Source: Vallitalea sp. (GTDB lineage: Bacteria; Bacillota; Clostridia; Lachnospirales; Vallitaleaceae). Taken from it: 64,000 nt of DNA. The DNA lies in contig JAOARM010000010.1 in NCBI GenBank assembly GCA_025210515.1, forward strand, positions 167,646 through 231,645, in the 5' to 3' direction. Numbering within the stretch: the first letter of the stretch is position 1; every line of letters starts with the position of its first letter. Of this stretch, positions 27,417 to 36,427 are shown piece after piece. The translations under genes and the position numbers were made by a program. A model generated the notes under the pieces. That model ran no database searches. It was not told where the DNA came from and worked only from the letters and a program-made list of their open reading frames with translations.

Positions 27417-28232
27417 ATGATGCGATCATTGTATACGGCTGCATCTGGTATGAAAACTCAGCAGATGAGTGTTGATACCATATCTAATAATCTTGCTAAT
27501 GTTAATACTACAGGATACAAAAAAGAAAGGCTTGAATTCAAGTCTCTATTATATGAAACTATGGCAAAAGCAGGGATAGATAAAGAAGGAAATGGTAAGC
27601 CTGTAAGTTTACAAGTAGGACATGGTGTTAAGCCTGTTGGTACAGTTAGAAGCTATACAATAGGTACATTGCAAAAAACTGATAATCCTTTAGATTTTGC
27701 AATAACTGGAGCAGGTTTCTTTGCTATAAAAGGTCAAGGTGATGGACAAGTATATACAAAAGATGGTAGCTTCAAAATAGCATTAGTAGAAGATAGACAA
27801 ATGCTAATAACATCAGAAGGTTATCAAGTATTAGATACTAATGATGAGCCTATATATTTTGATTCTAATGTTGATATCAAGAAGTTGAAGATCAATGGAG
27901 ATGGGTCATTTAGTTATATGCAAAATGATAACCAACCAGTACAATTAGAGCCTAGACTTAAAGTTGTTCAATTTAGAAATGTTAATGGACTAGAAGCTTT
28001 AGGAAGCAATTTACTAAGAGCGACAACATCTTCAGGAGAAGCTATTTCAGAAGACGATGATGATGAAATAGTAAAAAGCAAAATAGTTCAAGGTACGCTA
28101 GAAGGATCTAATGTACAAGTTGTAGAAGAAATGGTTAATTTAATTGTTGCACAAAGAGCTTATGAAGTCAGTTCAAAAGCAATTCAGACTTCCGATGATA
28201 TGTTATCTCAAGCTAATAATCTAAAAAGATAA
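27417..28232 (+). CDS. flhP: Flagellar rod protein FlhP (FlgG-like)
   Basis: The 271-residue paralogue of the preceding gene reads MMRSLYTAASGMKTQQMSVD, then TISNNLANVNTTGYKKERLE, and ends with LEGSNVQVVEEMVNLIVAQR followed by AYEVSSKAIQ. This fits the FlgG-type distal rod. Given its place after flhO it corresponds to FlhP of Bacillus. The start may be ATG 27417 or 27420, with GAAGGGAATGAAAG as the ribosome region. Confidence 0.93.
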   Translation: MMRSLYTAASGMKTQQMSVDTISNNLANVNTTGYKKERLEFKSLLYETMAKAGIDKEGNGKPVSLQVGHGVKPVGTVRSYTIGTLQKTDNPLDFAITGAGFFAIKGQGDGQVYTKDGSFKIALVEDRQMLITSEGYQVLDTNDEPIYFDSNVDIKKLKINGDGSFSYMQNDNQPVQLEPRLKVVQFRNVNGLEALGSNLLRATTSSGEAISEDDDDEIVKSKIVQGTLEGSNVQVVEEMVNLIVAQRAYEVSSKAIQTSDDMLSQANNLKR

Positions 28233-28266
28233 GTTGTGATTTTAGTGGAAGGGAAGGGCTTATAAT

Positions 28267-28611
28267 ATGAATGTTTCTAGCATCAATAGTAATTATAATA
28301 ACTTATTAAATTCTAAGAAAAATAAGATAGAAGAAAAATCTTTCGAAACAACTCTACATAAAGCTATGAATAATAAAGATGAAAGAGAATTAAAAAAAGC
28401 TTGTAATCAGTTTGAGCAATATTTTGTAAATCAATTGTTCAAAGAGATGAGAAACACTGTACATAATGGAGGACTTATACCTAAGTCTCAAGGAGAAAAA
28501 CTTTTTGAAGATATGTTATATGAAGAACATTCAAAAGAAATTTCTGAAGGACAAGGTATTGGAATAGGCGAAATGATGTACAAACAATTGTCTAAGCAAG
28601 GTATGAAGTAG
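28267..28611 (+). CDS. flgJ: Flagellar rod-binding protein (FlgJ N-terminal domain)
   Basis: The 114-residue protein matches the rod-cap part of FlgJ: LKKACNQFEQYFVNQLFKEM, then SQGEKLFEDMLYEEHSKEI and GIGIGEMMYKQLS. The muramidase domain found in FlgJ of Gram-negative bacteria is absent, as is usual in Firmicutes. GGAAGGGAAGGG precedes the ATG. It is the last gene of the mbl operon and is followed by a terminator. Confidence 0.9.
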   Translation: MNVSSINSNYNNLLNSKKNKIEEKSFETTLHKAMNNKDERELKKACNQFEQYFVNQLFKEMRNTVHNGGLIPKSQGEKLFEDMLYEEHSKEISEGQGIGIGEMMYKQLSKQGMK

Positions 28612-28629
28612 ATAGGCTTGCGGTTTTTG

Positions 28630-28665
28630 AAAGATAGACTAGATAAACCTAGTCTATCTTTCTTT
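28630..28665 (+). terminator. Intrinsic terminator after flgJ
   Basis: AAAGATAGACTAG pairs perfectly with CTAGTCTATCTTT around six bases, with T residues at the 3' side. Confidence 0.85.
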
Positions 28666-28701
28666 AGCTCCATTTGTTTTCTTTGAAAGTTAGGTGAGAT
28701 A

Positions 28702-29742
28702 ATGTTATTTATAATAAAATTACTAGTAATAATTAATATAATAATGAATATAATATCTTTTCAACAACCTGTTGATTATTATAAAGAGCAGATAAAGATT
28801 AATAATAGAAATCAACAAGTTCACACATTGGTTATTGATATGGATAATAGGCAATTATCTATTGTTAATGCATTATCTTTCGGAAAAATATATGGATTTG
28901 AAGAAACAAGTAAAATGGTTAAGAAAAATAAAGCTATTGCTGGCGTTAACGGAATGTTCTATAGTACTTATGGTCATCATATTGGTTTATTAGTTAGTAA
29001 TAAACAATTAATAACTAAAGCATATAGTAAGACGCCAATTTTTGCAATATTAGATGATAATACACCTTATATTGGTGATGTTAACACAGAAGTATCAATA
29101 TTAGCTTCTAACAACATTATTAAAGTGGCAGTTATGAATGATGAAGCTCCAGAAGAAACATGGGTACTATATAAAAGTATATATGGAAATACAACAAGAA
29201 TAACTAGAAAAAGTATAAACTATATTATAGAAGATAATAATGTTATTAATAAAATAGTATCAGAAGAACCAGTGGATATACCAGAAAATGGTTATGTTAT
29301 TAGTAGAGTAACTAATGAACCAGATAAATATAATATATTAGATATTGGGGACAATGTTAATATTGAAATAAAATATATACCTGATATTGGAGTTATAAAA
29401 GAAGCATTCCAATCTGGAGGATGGCTAGTAAAAAATGGACATAATATAGCAAAAAATAATGAAGTGTTCATTGGTAATACAAATATTCCTAATCCTAGAA
29501 CAATAATAGGAATAACATATGATAATAAAGTGATTATAAAAGTAATAGATGGTAGACAACTAGGATATAGTTATGGAATAAGTGGTAAAGAAGCTGGTGA
29601 TATAATGATTGAAGAAAAATGCAAAGAAGCAATATATCTAGATGGTGGAGCATCAAGTACGATGGTATTTGAAGGAAAAGTTGTTAATAGCCCTTCAAAT
29701 AAGATAGAAAGAAAAGTTGCTCATAGTATATTAATCAAATAA
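28702..29742 (+). CDS. Phosphodiester glycosidase family protein (NAGPA domain), membrane-anchored
   Basis: The 346-residue protein has an N-terminal hydrophobic anchor (residues 1-20) and an extracytoplasmic NAGPA domain. Its features are AGVNGMFYSTYGHHIGLLVSN, RTIIGITYDNKVIIKVIDGR and the final AIYLDGGASSTMVFEGKVVN. The family removes sugars linked by phosphodiester bonds and often occurs with exopolysaccharide genes. It is flanked by terminators and forms its own unit. The substrate is unknown. A link to phosphodiester-linked flagellar sugars would be speculation. Confidence 0.85.
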   Translation: MLFIIKLLVIINIIMNIISFQQPVDYYKEQIKINNRNQQVHTLVIDMDNRQLSIVNALSFGKIYGFEETSKMVKKNKAIAGVNGMFYSTYGHHIGLLVSNKQLITKAYSKTPIFAILDDNTPYIGDVNTEVSILASNNIIKVAVMNDEAPEETWVLYKSIYGNTTRITRKSINYIIEDNNVINKIVSEEPVDIPENGYVISRVTNEPDKYNILDIGDNVNIEIKYIPDIGVIKEAFQSGGWLVKNGHNIAKNNEVFIGNTNIPNPRTIIGITYDNKVIIKVIDGRQLGYSYGISGKEAGDIMIEEKCKEAIYLDGGASSTMVFEGKVVNSPSNKIERKVAHSILIK

Positions 29743-29753
29743 GTAAAAAAATA

Positions 29754-29782
29754 TTGCATTGATATAACTTATATGCTAATAT
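29754..29782 (+). promoter_or_regulatory. Promoter of the SAM-riboswitch operon
   Basis: TTGCAT (29754-29759) and TAATAT (29777-29782) lie 17 bases apart, about 44 bases before the first riboswitch helix. Confidence 0.5.
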
Positions 29783-29825
29783 ATGTATAGAATTTTTATG
29801 CTATAAAATTTTATATTAATATACA

Positions 29826-29910
29826 CTTATCAAGAGTTAGGGTAGAGAGTTAGCTCAATGACCCTACGCCAGCCTGCTATATGTAAGGTGGTTCTGCTAA
29901 CGTCGATGAG
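29826..29910 (+). promoter_or_regulatory. SAM riboswitch aptamer of S-box type without P4
   Basis: P1 is CTTATC (29826-29831) with GATGAG (29905-29910). P2a is TAGGGT (29838-29843) with ACCCTA (29861-29866), followed by kink-turn-like bases AATGA and a short P2b (GAG/CTC). P3 includes CCT/AGG with the conserved AGGTG. Loop GTTAG (29849-29853) can pair with CTAAC (29897-29901) as the S-box pseudoknot. There is no P4 helix between the pseudoknot strand and P1, so the fold is closer to the SAM-I/IV variant group. metK is downstream, a classical SAM-riboswitch target. Confidence 0.75.
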
Positions 29911-29923
29911 GTTGATTAGACTA

Positions 29924-29953
29924 AAAACCTTCTTGATGTAGCAAGAAGGTTTT
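29924..29953 (+). terminator. Riboswitch-controlled terminator
   Basis: AAAACCTTCTTG pairs perfectly with CAAGAAGGTTTT. GAGGTT (29908-29913), which overlaps the 3' strand of P1, can pair with AACCTT (29926-29931) as an antiterminator, so SAM binding should favour termination. Confidence 0.8.
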
Positions 29954-30015
29954 ATTATCTTATCAAATGAATTTACTAAACATTAAATTCTCTTAAATAT
30001 AATAATAATATAATA

Positions 30016-30504
30016 ATGAATATTTCAAGGAGGTTATTAATAATGGACCCCTTATCGATTATAAAATTGATAATTGTTTCAGCAACACCACTTATTGAAC
30101 AAAGAGGATCAATACCAATAGGTGCATATCTTAACTATAATCCATGGGAAGTATATTGCTGGACATTGTTAGGTGCTATGATACCAGCCCCATTTGTATT
30201 ATGGTTAATGCCTCATATTATAGAAATACTAAAGAAAATAAAATTTTTGGATAAGTTAGCATACTGGTATGAAAATAGAGCATTAAAAAAATGTGAAAAA
30301 GTAAAAGATAATTATAAATACGTAAGTATATTTTTATTTGTAGCTATACCAATACCTGGTACCGGTGTATGGACAGGATCAACAATTGCTTCTTTGTTAA
30401 AGCTAGATTACAAAAAATCATTATTTGCAGTAATACTTGGTGCTGCCATGGCAGGCTTTTTACTTATTCTTATTTCGTATGGTGTAAAGATTCTAGTTAT
30501 ATAA
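30016..30504 (+). CDS. Small multidrug export-family membrane protein (COG2426)
   Basis: The protein of about 150-162 residues shows three to four hydrophobic helices and the motif SATPLIEQRGSIPIGAYL near the start. A central FVAIPIPGTGVWTGSTIASLL resembles re-entrant loops of DedA/SNARE-like transporters. Starts at ATG 30016 or 30043 are possible; AAGGAGGTTATTAATA favours 30043 (MDPLSIIK). Function is not established. It lies between a SAM riboswitch and metK, so its level should follow SAM. Export of a SAM-related metabolite is only a guess. Confidence 0.8.
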   Translation: MNISRRLLIMDPLSIIKLIIVSATPLIEQRGSIPIGAYLNYNPWEVYCWTLLGAMIPAPFVLWLMPHIIEILKKIKFLDKLAYWYENRALKKCEKVKDNYKYVSIFLFVAIPIPGTGVWTGSTIASLLKLDYKKSLFAVILGAAMAGFLLILISYGVKILVI

Positions 30505-30592
30505 ATTTAATTAAAATATAAGAAAATGATAAGAAAGTAGAAGTATACAATCATTATGAGTAATTCTACTTAAGACACGAAAGGAGAAAAAA

Positions 30593-31783
30593 ATGTCAAC
30601 AAGATTATTTACTTCAGAATCAGTTACAGAAGGACATCCAGATAAAATATGTGATCAGATTTCTGACACAGTATTAGATTCAATATTAGCAAAAGACCCA
30701 AATGCAAGAGTAGCTTGTGAAACAGCAGTAACTACAGGTCTAGTGCTTGTAATGGGAGAGATAACAACAAATTGTTATATTGATATTCCAAAATTAGTTA
30801 GAGAAACAATTAGAGAAATCGGATATGATAGAGCTAAGTATGGATTTGACTGTGATACTTGTTCAGTACTTACTTCTCTAGATGAGCAATCTACTGATAT
30901 TGCTATGGGAGTTGATGAAGCATTAGAGTCAAAAGAAGGTAAAATGGCAGAAAAAGAGTTAGAAGCAACTGGTGCAGGGGATCAAGGCATGATGTTTGGA
31001 TTTGCTTGTGATGAAACAGAAGAACTAATGCCAATGCCTATTTCACTAGCACATAGATTAACAAAAAGATTAACAGAAGTTAGAAAAAATGGTACATTAA
31101 CATATTTAAGACCAGACGGTAAATCACAAGTAACTGTAGAATATGAAAACGATAAACCAGTTAGAATTGATACTATTGTTATATCTACTCAACATGATGG
31201 TGATGTAGAGCTTGATACAATTAAAAAAGATATTAGAGAGCACGTTATTAATGCAGTTATTCCAAGTGAATTACTAGATAATAATACAAAATACTTGATT
31301 AATCCAACTGGAAGATTTGTAATTGGTGGACCACAAGGTGACGCAGGATTAACAGGTAGAAAAATCATTGTAGATACATACGGTGGTTACGCAAGTCACG
31401 GTGGAGGAGCTTTTTCTGGTAAAGACCCAACTAAAGTAGACCGTTCAGGAGCTTATGCTGCTAGATATGTAGCTAAAAATATAGTTGCTGCAGGACTTGC
31501 TGCTAAGTGTGAAATAGAGTTAGCATATGCCATTGGTGTGGCAGAACCTGTTTCTGTATTAGTTAATACTCATAATACTGGTAAAATTTCTGACGAAGAA
31601 ATTACTAAGCTTGTAGAAAAACATTTCGACCTTAGACCAGCAGCTATTATTAATGACTTAGAGCTTAGAAGACCTATTTATAAGCAAACAGCAGCTTATG
31701 GACATTTTGGAAGAACTGATATTGACCTTCCATGGGAAAGAACAGATAAAGCACAATTATTAAAAGAATCAGCAAATATTTAA
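30593..31783 (+). CDS. metK: S-adenosylmethionine synthetase
   Basis: It makes SAM from methionine and ATP. The 396-residue protein reads [20 protein letters not shown], then [15 protein letters not shown] (ATP-binding hexapeptide region), [20 protein letters not shown] and the closing [30 protein letters not shown] precedes the ATG. It lies 88 bases after the membrane-protein gene with no terminator between, so the riboswitch probably governs both. Confidence 0.97.
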   Translation: MSTRLFTSESVTEGHPDKICDQISDTVLDSILAKDPNARVACETAVTTGLVLVMGEITTNCYIDIPKLVRETIREIGYDRAKYGFDCDTCSVLTSLDEQSTDIAMGVDEALESKEGKMAEKELEATGAGDQGMMFGFACDETEELMPMPISLAHRLTKRLTEVRKNGTLTYLRPDGKSQVTVEYENDKPVRIDTIVISTQHDGDVELDTIKKDIREHVINAVIPSELLDNNTKYLINPTGRFVIGGPQGDAGLTGRKIIVDTYGGYASHGGGAFSGKDPTKVDRSGAYAARYVAKNIVAAGLAAKCEIELAYAIGVAEPVSVLVNTHNTGKISDEEITKLVEKHFDLRPAAIINDLELRRPIYKQTAAYGHFGRTDIDLPWERTDKAQLLKESANI

Positions 31784-31811
31784 TAGAGATTTTATATTCC
31801 TAGAAATTAGT

Positions 31812-31842
31812 AGGCATAAATCTTATAAGGTTTATGCCTTTT
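31812..31842 (+). terminator. Intrinsic terminator of metK
   Basis: AGGCATAAA pairs with TTTATGCCT and is followed by TTT. It closes the riboswitch operon. Confidence 0.7.
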
Positions 31843-32002
31843 AAAATGCAAAAATATAATATTCATATATTGAGAAGTTATCACATATGAATAATAAGGA
31901 TAAATTTAATCATTAAGGACGTTTTAGTTTATATAGATAATCTAACATACAGGTGAAGAATTGAGTGTTTAATAATGAAAATAAGGTTAAAGTAGGGATA
32001 GT

Positions 32003-32260
32003 ATGATTAGTAAAGAAGTAATATTTACATATGATTTTCATGCAATATCAACTGCTTATTTCGTTAATGAAGCAAGCAAAATTCAATCATCTATTACAAT
32101 AGTTATAGGTAATAAGAAAGTAAATGCAAAAACTATATTGGGGGTTATGTCATTAGAAATAATTAAGGGGGATAAGGCACATATAATAGTTGATGGTATT
32201 GATGAAGTAGAAGGAATGGATAAAATTAAATATTTGGTAAATACTCCGCCATCTAACTAA
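32003..32260 (+). CDS. Divergent HPr-like protein
   Basis: The 85-residue protein has the HPr fold pattern, with ITIVIGNKKVNAKTILGVMSL and a GDKAHIIVDGIDE C-terminal part. The active-site loop differs. Normal HPr has GLHARPA, while here the loop reads DFHAISTA: His13 remains, but the conserved Arg and Pro are Ile and Ser. The regulatory Ser46 position is Thr (AKTILG). It may be a regulatory relative rather than a sugar-PTS carrier. No PTS enzyme is in the window. It stands alone between metK and recD2. Confidence 0.75.
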   Translation: MISKEVIFTYDFHAISTAYFVNEASKIQSSITIVIGNKKVNAKTILGVMSLEIIKGDKAHIIVDGIDEVEGMDKIKYLVNTPPSN

Positions 32261-32403
32261 ACATCCTGTTTAAATAGTGACTTAGCCGTACTATCTGATA
32301 CTTCATTTTATATTAATTCCTTTTCAACATACTATATGATTTTTACTACAGTTTATTCATACAGGAAAATATATTTTCATTATTTTGCCTTGTGTTGTTA
32401 TAC

Positions 32404-32441
32404 TGTAAATATTTGTATTTACAATACTTATATGTTAAAAT
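32404..32441 (+). promoter_or_regulatory. recD2 promoter overlapped by a perfect dyad
   Basis: TGTAAATA (32404-32411) and TATTTACA (32416-32423) form a perfect 20-bp dyad. It overlaps the -35 TTGTAT (32413-32418) of a promoter whose -10 is TAAAAT (32436-32441), spacer 17. This placement suits a repressor site. The regulator is unknown. Confidence 0.5.
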
Positions 32442-32476
32442 GAAAGAACGTATATTCTGTAAAAAGGTGATAAGAT

Positions 32477-34723
32477 ATGGAAAATCAGTTGGTAATTGAA
32501 GGAATAGTAGAAGAGATAATATATAGAAATGAAAATAATGGATATTGCGTATGTGTAGTTGGTATGGAAGAAGATGATATAACTTGTGTAGGTACTATGC
32601 TTGGGCTTTCAGAAGGTGAAGAAATAAGAGCTGTAGGTACATATGTTTCTCATCATACTTATGGAAAGCAATTTCAGATAGAAAGTTATCAAAGCTTCAT
32701 TCCAAGAGATAGACATTCTGTACTAAGATATCTTTCGTCAGGAGCAATAAAAGGAATCGGTCCAGCTCTTGCTAAGAGAATAGTTAAGAAATTTGGCGAT
32801 GACTCATTTCGTATTATTGAAGAAGAGCCAGAGACACTTGCAATAGTCAAAGGTATTAGTGAGAAAAAAGCGCAAGAAGTAGCTATGATTTTTTATGAAC
32901 AAAGAGAAATGAGAAAAACAATTATATTTCTTCAAGAGTACGGAATAACACTTACTTATGCCATAAAAATATTTAATATGTATAAAGAAAGAACTATGGA
33001 TATTGTCTCTAATAATCCATATAAACTTGCTGAAGATATATATGGAATTGGTTTTAAGATGTCAGATGATATAGCAATGAAGATGGGAATAGATAAGGAC
33101 TCTGCACATAGAATAAAAGCAGGAATTAAATTCATTCTTAATAAAGCTTCAATAGATGGACATACTTATTTGCCTAAAAATGATATTATTGATAAAGCAC
33201 AGGAAATGTTAGATGTTCCTTACGAATTAATTGAAAACGCAATAATAGAATTGCAGATTGATAGACAAATAATAAGTAAAGAATTAGATGGGGAGATTAT
33301 TACTTATTCCATGTCTTTTTATCATGTAGAGCTAAATGTTTCAAGAAAATTATATGATTTATCAGGTTATAATTATGACTATCCAGAAAATATAGATAAA
33401 GAAATAAAAGAAATAGAAGAAAGTTCTAGAATTAGTTTTGATGAATATCAAAAGCAAGCTATAAAAGAAGGTATTGTTAATGGTGTTTTAGTTGTTACAG
33501 GTGGACCTGGAACAGGGAAAACAACAACTATTAATTCTATAATTGACTTATTAGAACGCCAAGGATTAGACGTTATGCTAGCTGCTCCAACTGGTAGAGC
33601 AACTAAGAGAATGACTGAGGCAACTGGTCGGCAAGCTCAGACTATTCACCGTCTATTAGAAATATCATTTATTAAAAATGATGATAACGGGCGTTTCGAG
33701 AAAAATGAAGAAAATCCATTAGAATGTGATGTACTAATTATTGATGAAGCATCAATGGTAGATATAATGTTGATGAATAGTTTATTAAAAGCAATTATAC
33801 CAGGAACTAGACTTATAATAGTTGGTGATAAAGATCAATTACCATCAGTAGGTCCTGGAAATGTTTTAAAAGATATTATTGAAAGTAATAAAATAAAAGT
33901 AATAAAGCTAGAAAGAATATTTAGACAAGCCAGAGAAAGTGCAATAGTAATGAATGCACATAAAATTAACTCTGGAGAACATTTTGATTTAACTAATAAA
34001 TCAAGTGATTTTTTCTATATTAAAAGAGCTACTGCTAATGGAATATTAGATGAAATTAAAACTCTAACTAAGACAAGGCTACCCAAATTTGCAAAATGTA
34101 CATCATTTGATGGTATACAAGTATTAGCGCCAATGAGAAAAGGGTTGCTAGGTATTGATAATCTAAATAAAGAGCTACAAAAAAACTTAAATCCACCAAG
34201 TAGCAATAAAAACGAGAAAGAATTTAGGAAAATAATATTTAGAGAAGGCGACAAAGTTATGCAAGTTAAAAACAATTATAACTTAGCATGGCAAATAAAA
34301 AATAGCTATAATTTTACAATTGATGAAGGTGTAGGAGTTTTTAATGGTGATATAGGAAAGATAATTGAGATAAATAATTATTCAAATAAAGTAAAGGTAA
34401 AATTTGAAGATGATAAAGTAGTAGAATATGAATATGCTAATTTAGAAGAGCTTGAATTAGCTTATGCAGTAACTATACATAAATCTCAAGGAAGTGAATA
34501 TCCAGTAGTGGTAATCCCATTGCTTAATGGGCCCTCAATGCTACTTGTTAGGAATCTACTATATACAGCAGTAACTAGAGCTAAGAAATATGTTGTTATA
34601 GTAGGGCTTGATAGAACTATATATCAGATGATTGATAATGACAAAGAAGTAGATCGCTACTCAACTTTAAAATTAAGAATACAAGAGCTATTTGATACTA
34701 TGAGTGAAGTAGAGACAATATAA
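32477..34723 (+). CDS. recD2: RecD2-type ATP-dependent DNA helicase
   Basis: This 748-residue SF1B 5'-3' helicase has helix-hairpin-helix motifs in the N-terminal part (SGAIKGIGPALAKRIVKKFG). The Walker A VTGGPGTGKTTT has its Lys at 348, and Walker B is VLIIDEASMVD. The C-terminal UvrD-like part has LAYAVTIHKSQGSEYP and LLYTAVTRAKKYVV. RecD2 proteins act without RecBC in repair and replication stress. It heads an apparent recD2-comF-yvyF operon. Confidence 0.95.
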   Translation: MENQLVIEGIVEEIIYRNENNGYCVCVVGMEEDDITCVGTMLGLSEGEEIRAVGTYVSHHTYGKQFQIESYQSFIPRDRHSVLRYLSSGAIKGIGPALAKRIVKKFGDDSFRIIEEEPETLAIVKGISEKKAQEVAMIFYEQREMRKTIIFLQEYGITLTYAIKIFNMYKERTMDIVSNNPYKLAEDIYGIGFKMSDDIAMKMGIDKDSAHRIKAGIKFILNKASIDGHTYLPKNDIIDKAQEMLDVPYELIENAIIELQIDRQIISKELDGEIITYSMSFYHVELNVSRKLYDLSGYNYDYPENIDKEIKEIEESSRISFDEYQKQAIKEGIVNGVLVVTGGPGTGKTTTINSIIDLLERQGLDVMLAAPTGRATKRMTEATGRQAQTIHRLLEISFIKNDDNGRFEKNEENPLECDVLIIDEASMVDIMLMNSLLKAIIPGTRLIIVGDKDQLPSVGPGNVLKDIIESNKIKVIKLERIFRQARESAIVMNAHKINSGEHFDLTNKSSDFFYIKRATANGILDEIKTLTKTRLPKFAKCTSFDGIQVLAPMRKGLLGIDNLNKELQKNLNPPSSNKNEKEFRKIIFREGDKVMQVKNNYNLAWQIKNSYNFTIDEGVGVFNGDIGKIIEINNYSNKVKVKFEDDKVVEYEYANLEELELAYAVTIHKSQGSEYPVVVIPLLNGPSMLLVRNLLYTAVTRAKKYVVIVGLDRTIYQMIDNDKEVDRYSTLKLRIQELFDTMSEVETI

Positions 34724-34768
34724 TAACGAGACATTGCTTAATAAAGCTTTAATTACAGGAGAACCAAT

Positions 34769-35497
34769 ATGAAACTGAATAAGCTAACTAAAATGTTATT
34801 AGATATTGTATATCCAAAAAGGTGCCCTATATGTATGGAGCTTATACCGATTAATCAAGAAGAAAAAATATGTGAAATCTGCATAGAAGAGTTACCATAT
34901 ATCCAGCAACCACGATGTCAAAAATGCAGTAAACCTGTTTTTTCAGAAGAAGTGACGTATTGCTTTGACTGTATTAAGGCAAATCACTATTATAAAAATG
35001 GTTGGGCAGTATGGCTTTATGAAGGTGCTATCAAAGATGCTTTACATAGATTTAAGTATAATAATAATAAAAATTATGGTAGAATTTTGTCTAAAGAAGT
35101 AGTAACATTATATAGTAGAGAAATTTTTGATGCTAAAATTGACTTAATTATACCAGTGCCATTATACAGAAAAAAAGAAAAGAAGAGAGGGTATAATCAA
35201 GCTGGAATTATTGCAACTTATATAGGTAAATATATGAATATTACTTGCAGTCATAATAGTATAATCAAAAAAATCAATACTAAAGCACAGAAAAATTTAA
35301 CCGATAAAGAACGTATTTCTAATGTGAAAAATATCTTTAAAGTAACTGATGAGAAGTTAATAAAGGATAAGACTATTTTATTATGTGACGATATATATAC
35401 TACAGGAAGTACTATTAATAGCTGTGCAAAAGAATTACTATCATGTGGTGCAAAAGAAATATATTTCATTACATTAGCAATAGGGAAAGGTTTTTAG
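34769..35497 (+). CDS. comFC: ComF family protein (phosphoribosyltransferase fold)
   Basis: The 242-residue protein has two zinc-type Cys pairs near the N-terminus (CPICMELIP and CEICIEELP), then CQKCSKP and CFDC. The C-terminal half is a PRTase fold with LIIPVPLYRKKEKKRGYNQA and the PRPP loop ILLCDDIYTTGSTINSCAKE. In Bacillus ComFC aids uptake of transforming DNA. It lies 45 bases after recD2. Confidence 0.92.
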   Translation: MKLNKLTKMLLDIVYPKRCPICMELIPINQEEKICEICIEELPYIQQPRCQKCSKPVFSEEVTYCFDCIKANHYYKNGWAVWLYEGAIKDALHRFKYNNNKNYGRILSKEVVTLYSREIFDAKIDLIIPVPLYRKKEKKRGYNQAGIIATYIGKYMNITCSHNSIIKKINTKAQKNLTDKERISNVKNIFKVTDEKLIKDKTILLCDDIYTTGSTINSCAKELLSCGAKEIYFITLAIGKGF

Positions 35498-35535
35498 CAA
35501 AATAATATAATTATAATTAAAGGAGAAGTGATTGC

Positions 35536-35943
35536 ATGGATATAAGAAATTGTGTGAAATGTGGGAAAATATATAATTACATTAATGGAATACCAATGTG
35601 TCCAACGTGTAAAAGTCATCTAGAGGATCAATTTCAAGTGACAAAAAAGTATATACGAGATAATCCTAGTGCAACTATTGTCCAGATTTCAGAAGAATGT
35701 GAAGTTCCTATTAAGTTAATACATCAATGGATAAGAGAAGAAAGACTTATTTTCTCAAAAGATTCACAAATAGGTATTGAATGTGAAATATGTGGTAGTT
35801 CTATAAGAACAGGTCGTTTCTGTGATGTGTGTAAACATGACTTACATAATAATCTTGATGATGCCCTTAAAAAACAAACTTTTGTAGAAGAATTATCAAA
35901 ACGAAGAGAAGAAAATAAAATGTGGTATTTAGATAGGAAATAA
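35536..35943 (+). CDS. yvyF: YvyF-like flagellar operon protein (TIGR03826-type)
   Basis: The 135-residue protein starts MDIRNCVKCGKIYNYINGIP, with zinc-type Cys pairs at both ends (CVKCGK/CPTC and CEICGS/CDVC). A central helix-turn-helix-like EECEVPIKLIHQWIREERLI lies between them. In Bacillus yvyF sits between comFC and flgM, the same order as here. Its molecular role is not settled. AAAGGAGAAGTGATTGC precedes the ATG. Confidence 0.88.
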   Translation: MDIRNCVKCGKIYNYINGIPMCPTCKSHLEDQFQVTKKYIRDNPSATIVQISEECEVPIKLIHQWIREERLIFSKDSQIGIECEICGSSIRTGRFCDVCKHDLHNNLDDALKKQTFVEELSKRREENKMWYLDRK

Positions 35944-35972
35944 GTATTTATAAAAAGTATGTGAGTAAATTA

Positions 35973-36000
35973 AGCAAAGAGATATTCTTTGCTTTTTTTA
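35973..36000 (+). terminator. Intrinsic terminator of recD2-comF-yvyF
   Basis: AGCAAAG pairs with CTTTGCT and a run of seven T follows. Confidence 0.82.
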
Positions 36001-36009
36001 TTTAATATC

Positions 36010-36037
36010 TAAATAATATTACTTCTATTGCCGATAA
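36010..36037 (+). promoter_or_regulatory. Sigma-D (sigma-28) promoter of the flgM operon
   Basis: TAAA (36010-36013), a 16-base spacer and GCCGATAA (36030-36037) match the flagellar sigma consensus TAAA-N15-GCCGATAT closely. It lies about 97 bases before flgM. Confidence 0.78.
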
Positions 36038-36133
36038 AATAAATGAAACAAACATATACTTTTTATATTTAATAATATGTATTATAGTAAACAACAATAA
36101 AGAGTATATTAAAACTATAGGTAGGTGAGAATT

Positions 36134-36415
36134 ATGAGAATAGATGGGATTAAAAATGTTAATCAAGCTTACAAAGTAAACTCAGCTAATAGAATATCTA
36201 AGATGGCAAAAGTTAAAAAAGACAAAGATTCTTTAGCACTATCAGATATGGGAAAAGATTTACAAGTTGCCAAAAAAGCAGTTAATAATGCACCGGATAT
36301 AAGATATGAAAAAGTAAATAATATCAAGAAAAGATTACAATCAGGAACATATAACGTAACTGCAAAAGAAGTTGCTGATAAGATTGTAGATAGGTATTTT
36401 GATGAACGTGGATGA
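36134..36415 (+). CDS. flgM: Anti-sigma-28 factor FlgM
   Basis: The 93-residue protein matches FlgM. The unstructured N-terminal half (MRIDGIKNVNQAYKVNS) leads into the sigma-binding helices with IRYEKVNNIKKRLQSGTYNV and AKEVADKIVDRYFDE. It holds sigma-D inactive until the hook is complete, then is secreted. ATG 36134 follows AGGTGAGAATT; the in-frame GTG 36125 is part of the ribosome site. It is first in the flgM-flgN-flgK1-flgK2-flgL-fliW-csrA series. Confidence 0.92.
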   Translation: MRIDGIKNVNQAYKVNSANRISKMAKVKKDKDSLALSDMGKDLQVAKKAVNNAPDIRYEKVNNIKKRLQSGTYNVTAKEVADKIVDRYFDERG

Positions 36416-36427
36416 AAGGATTGATAT

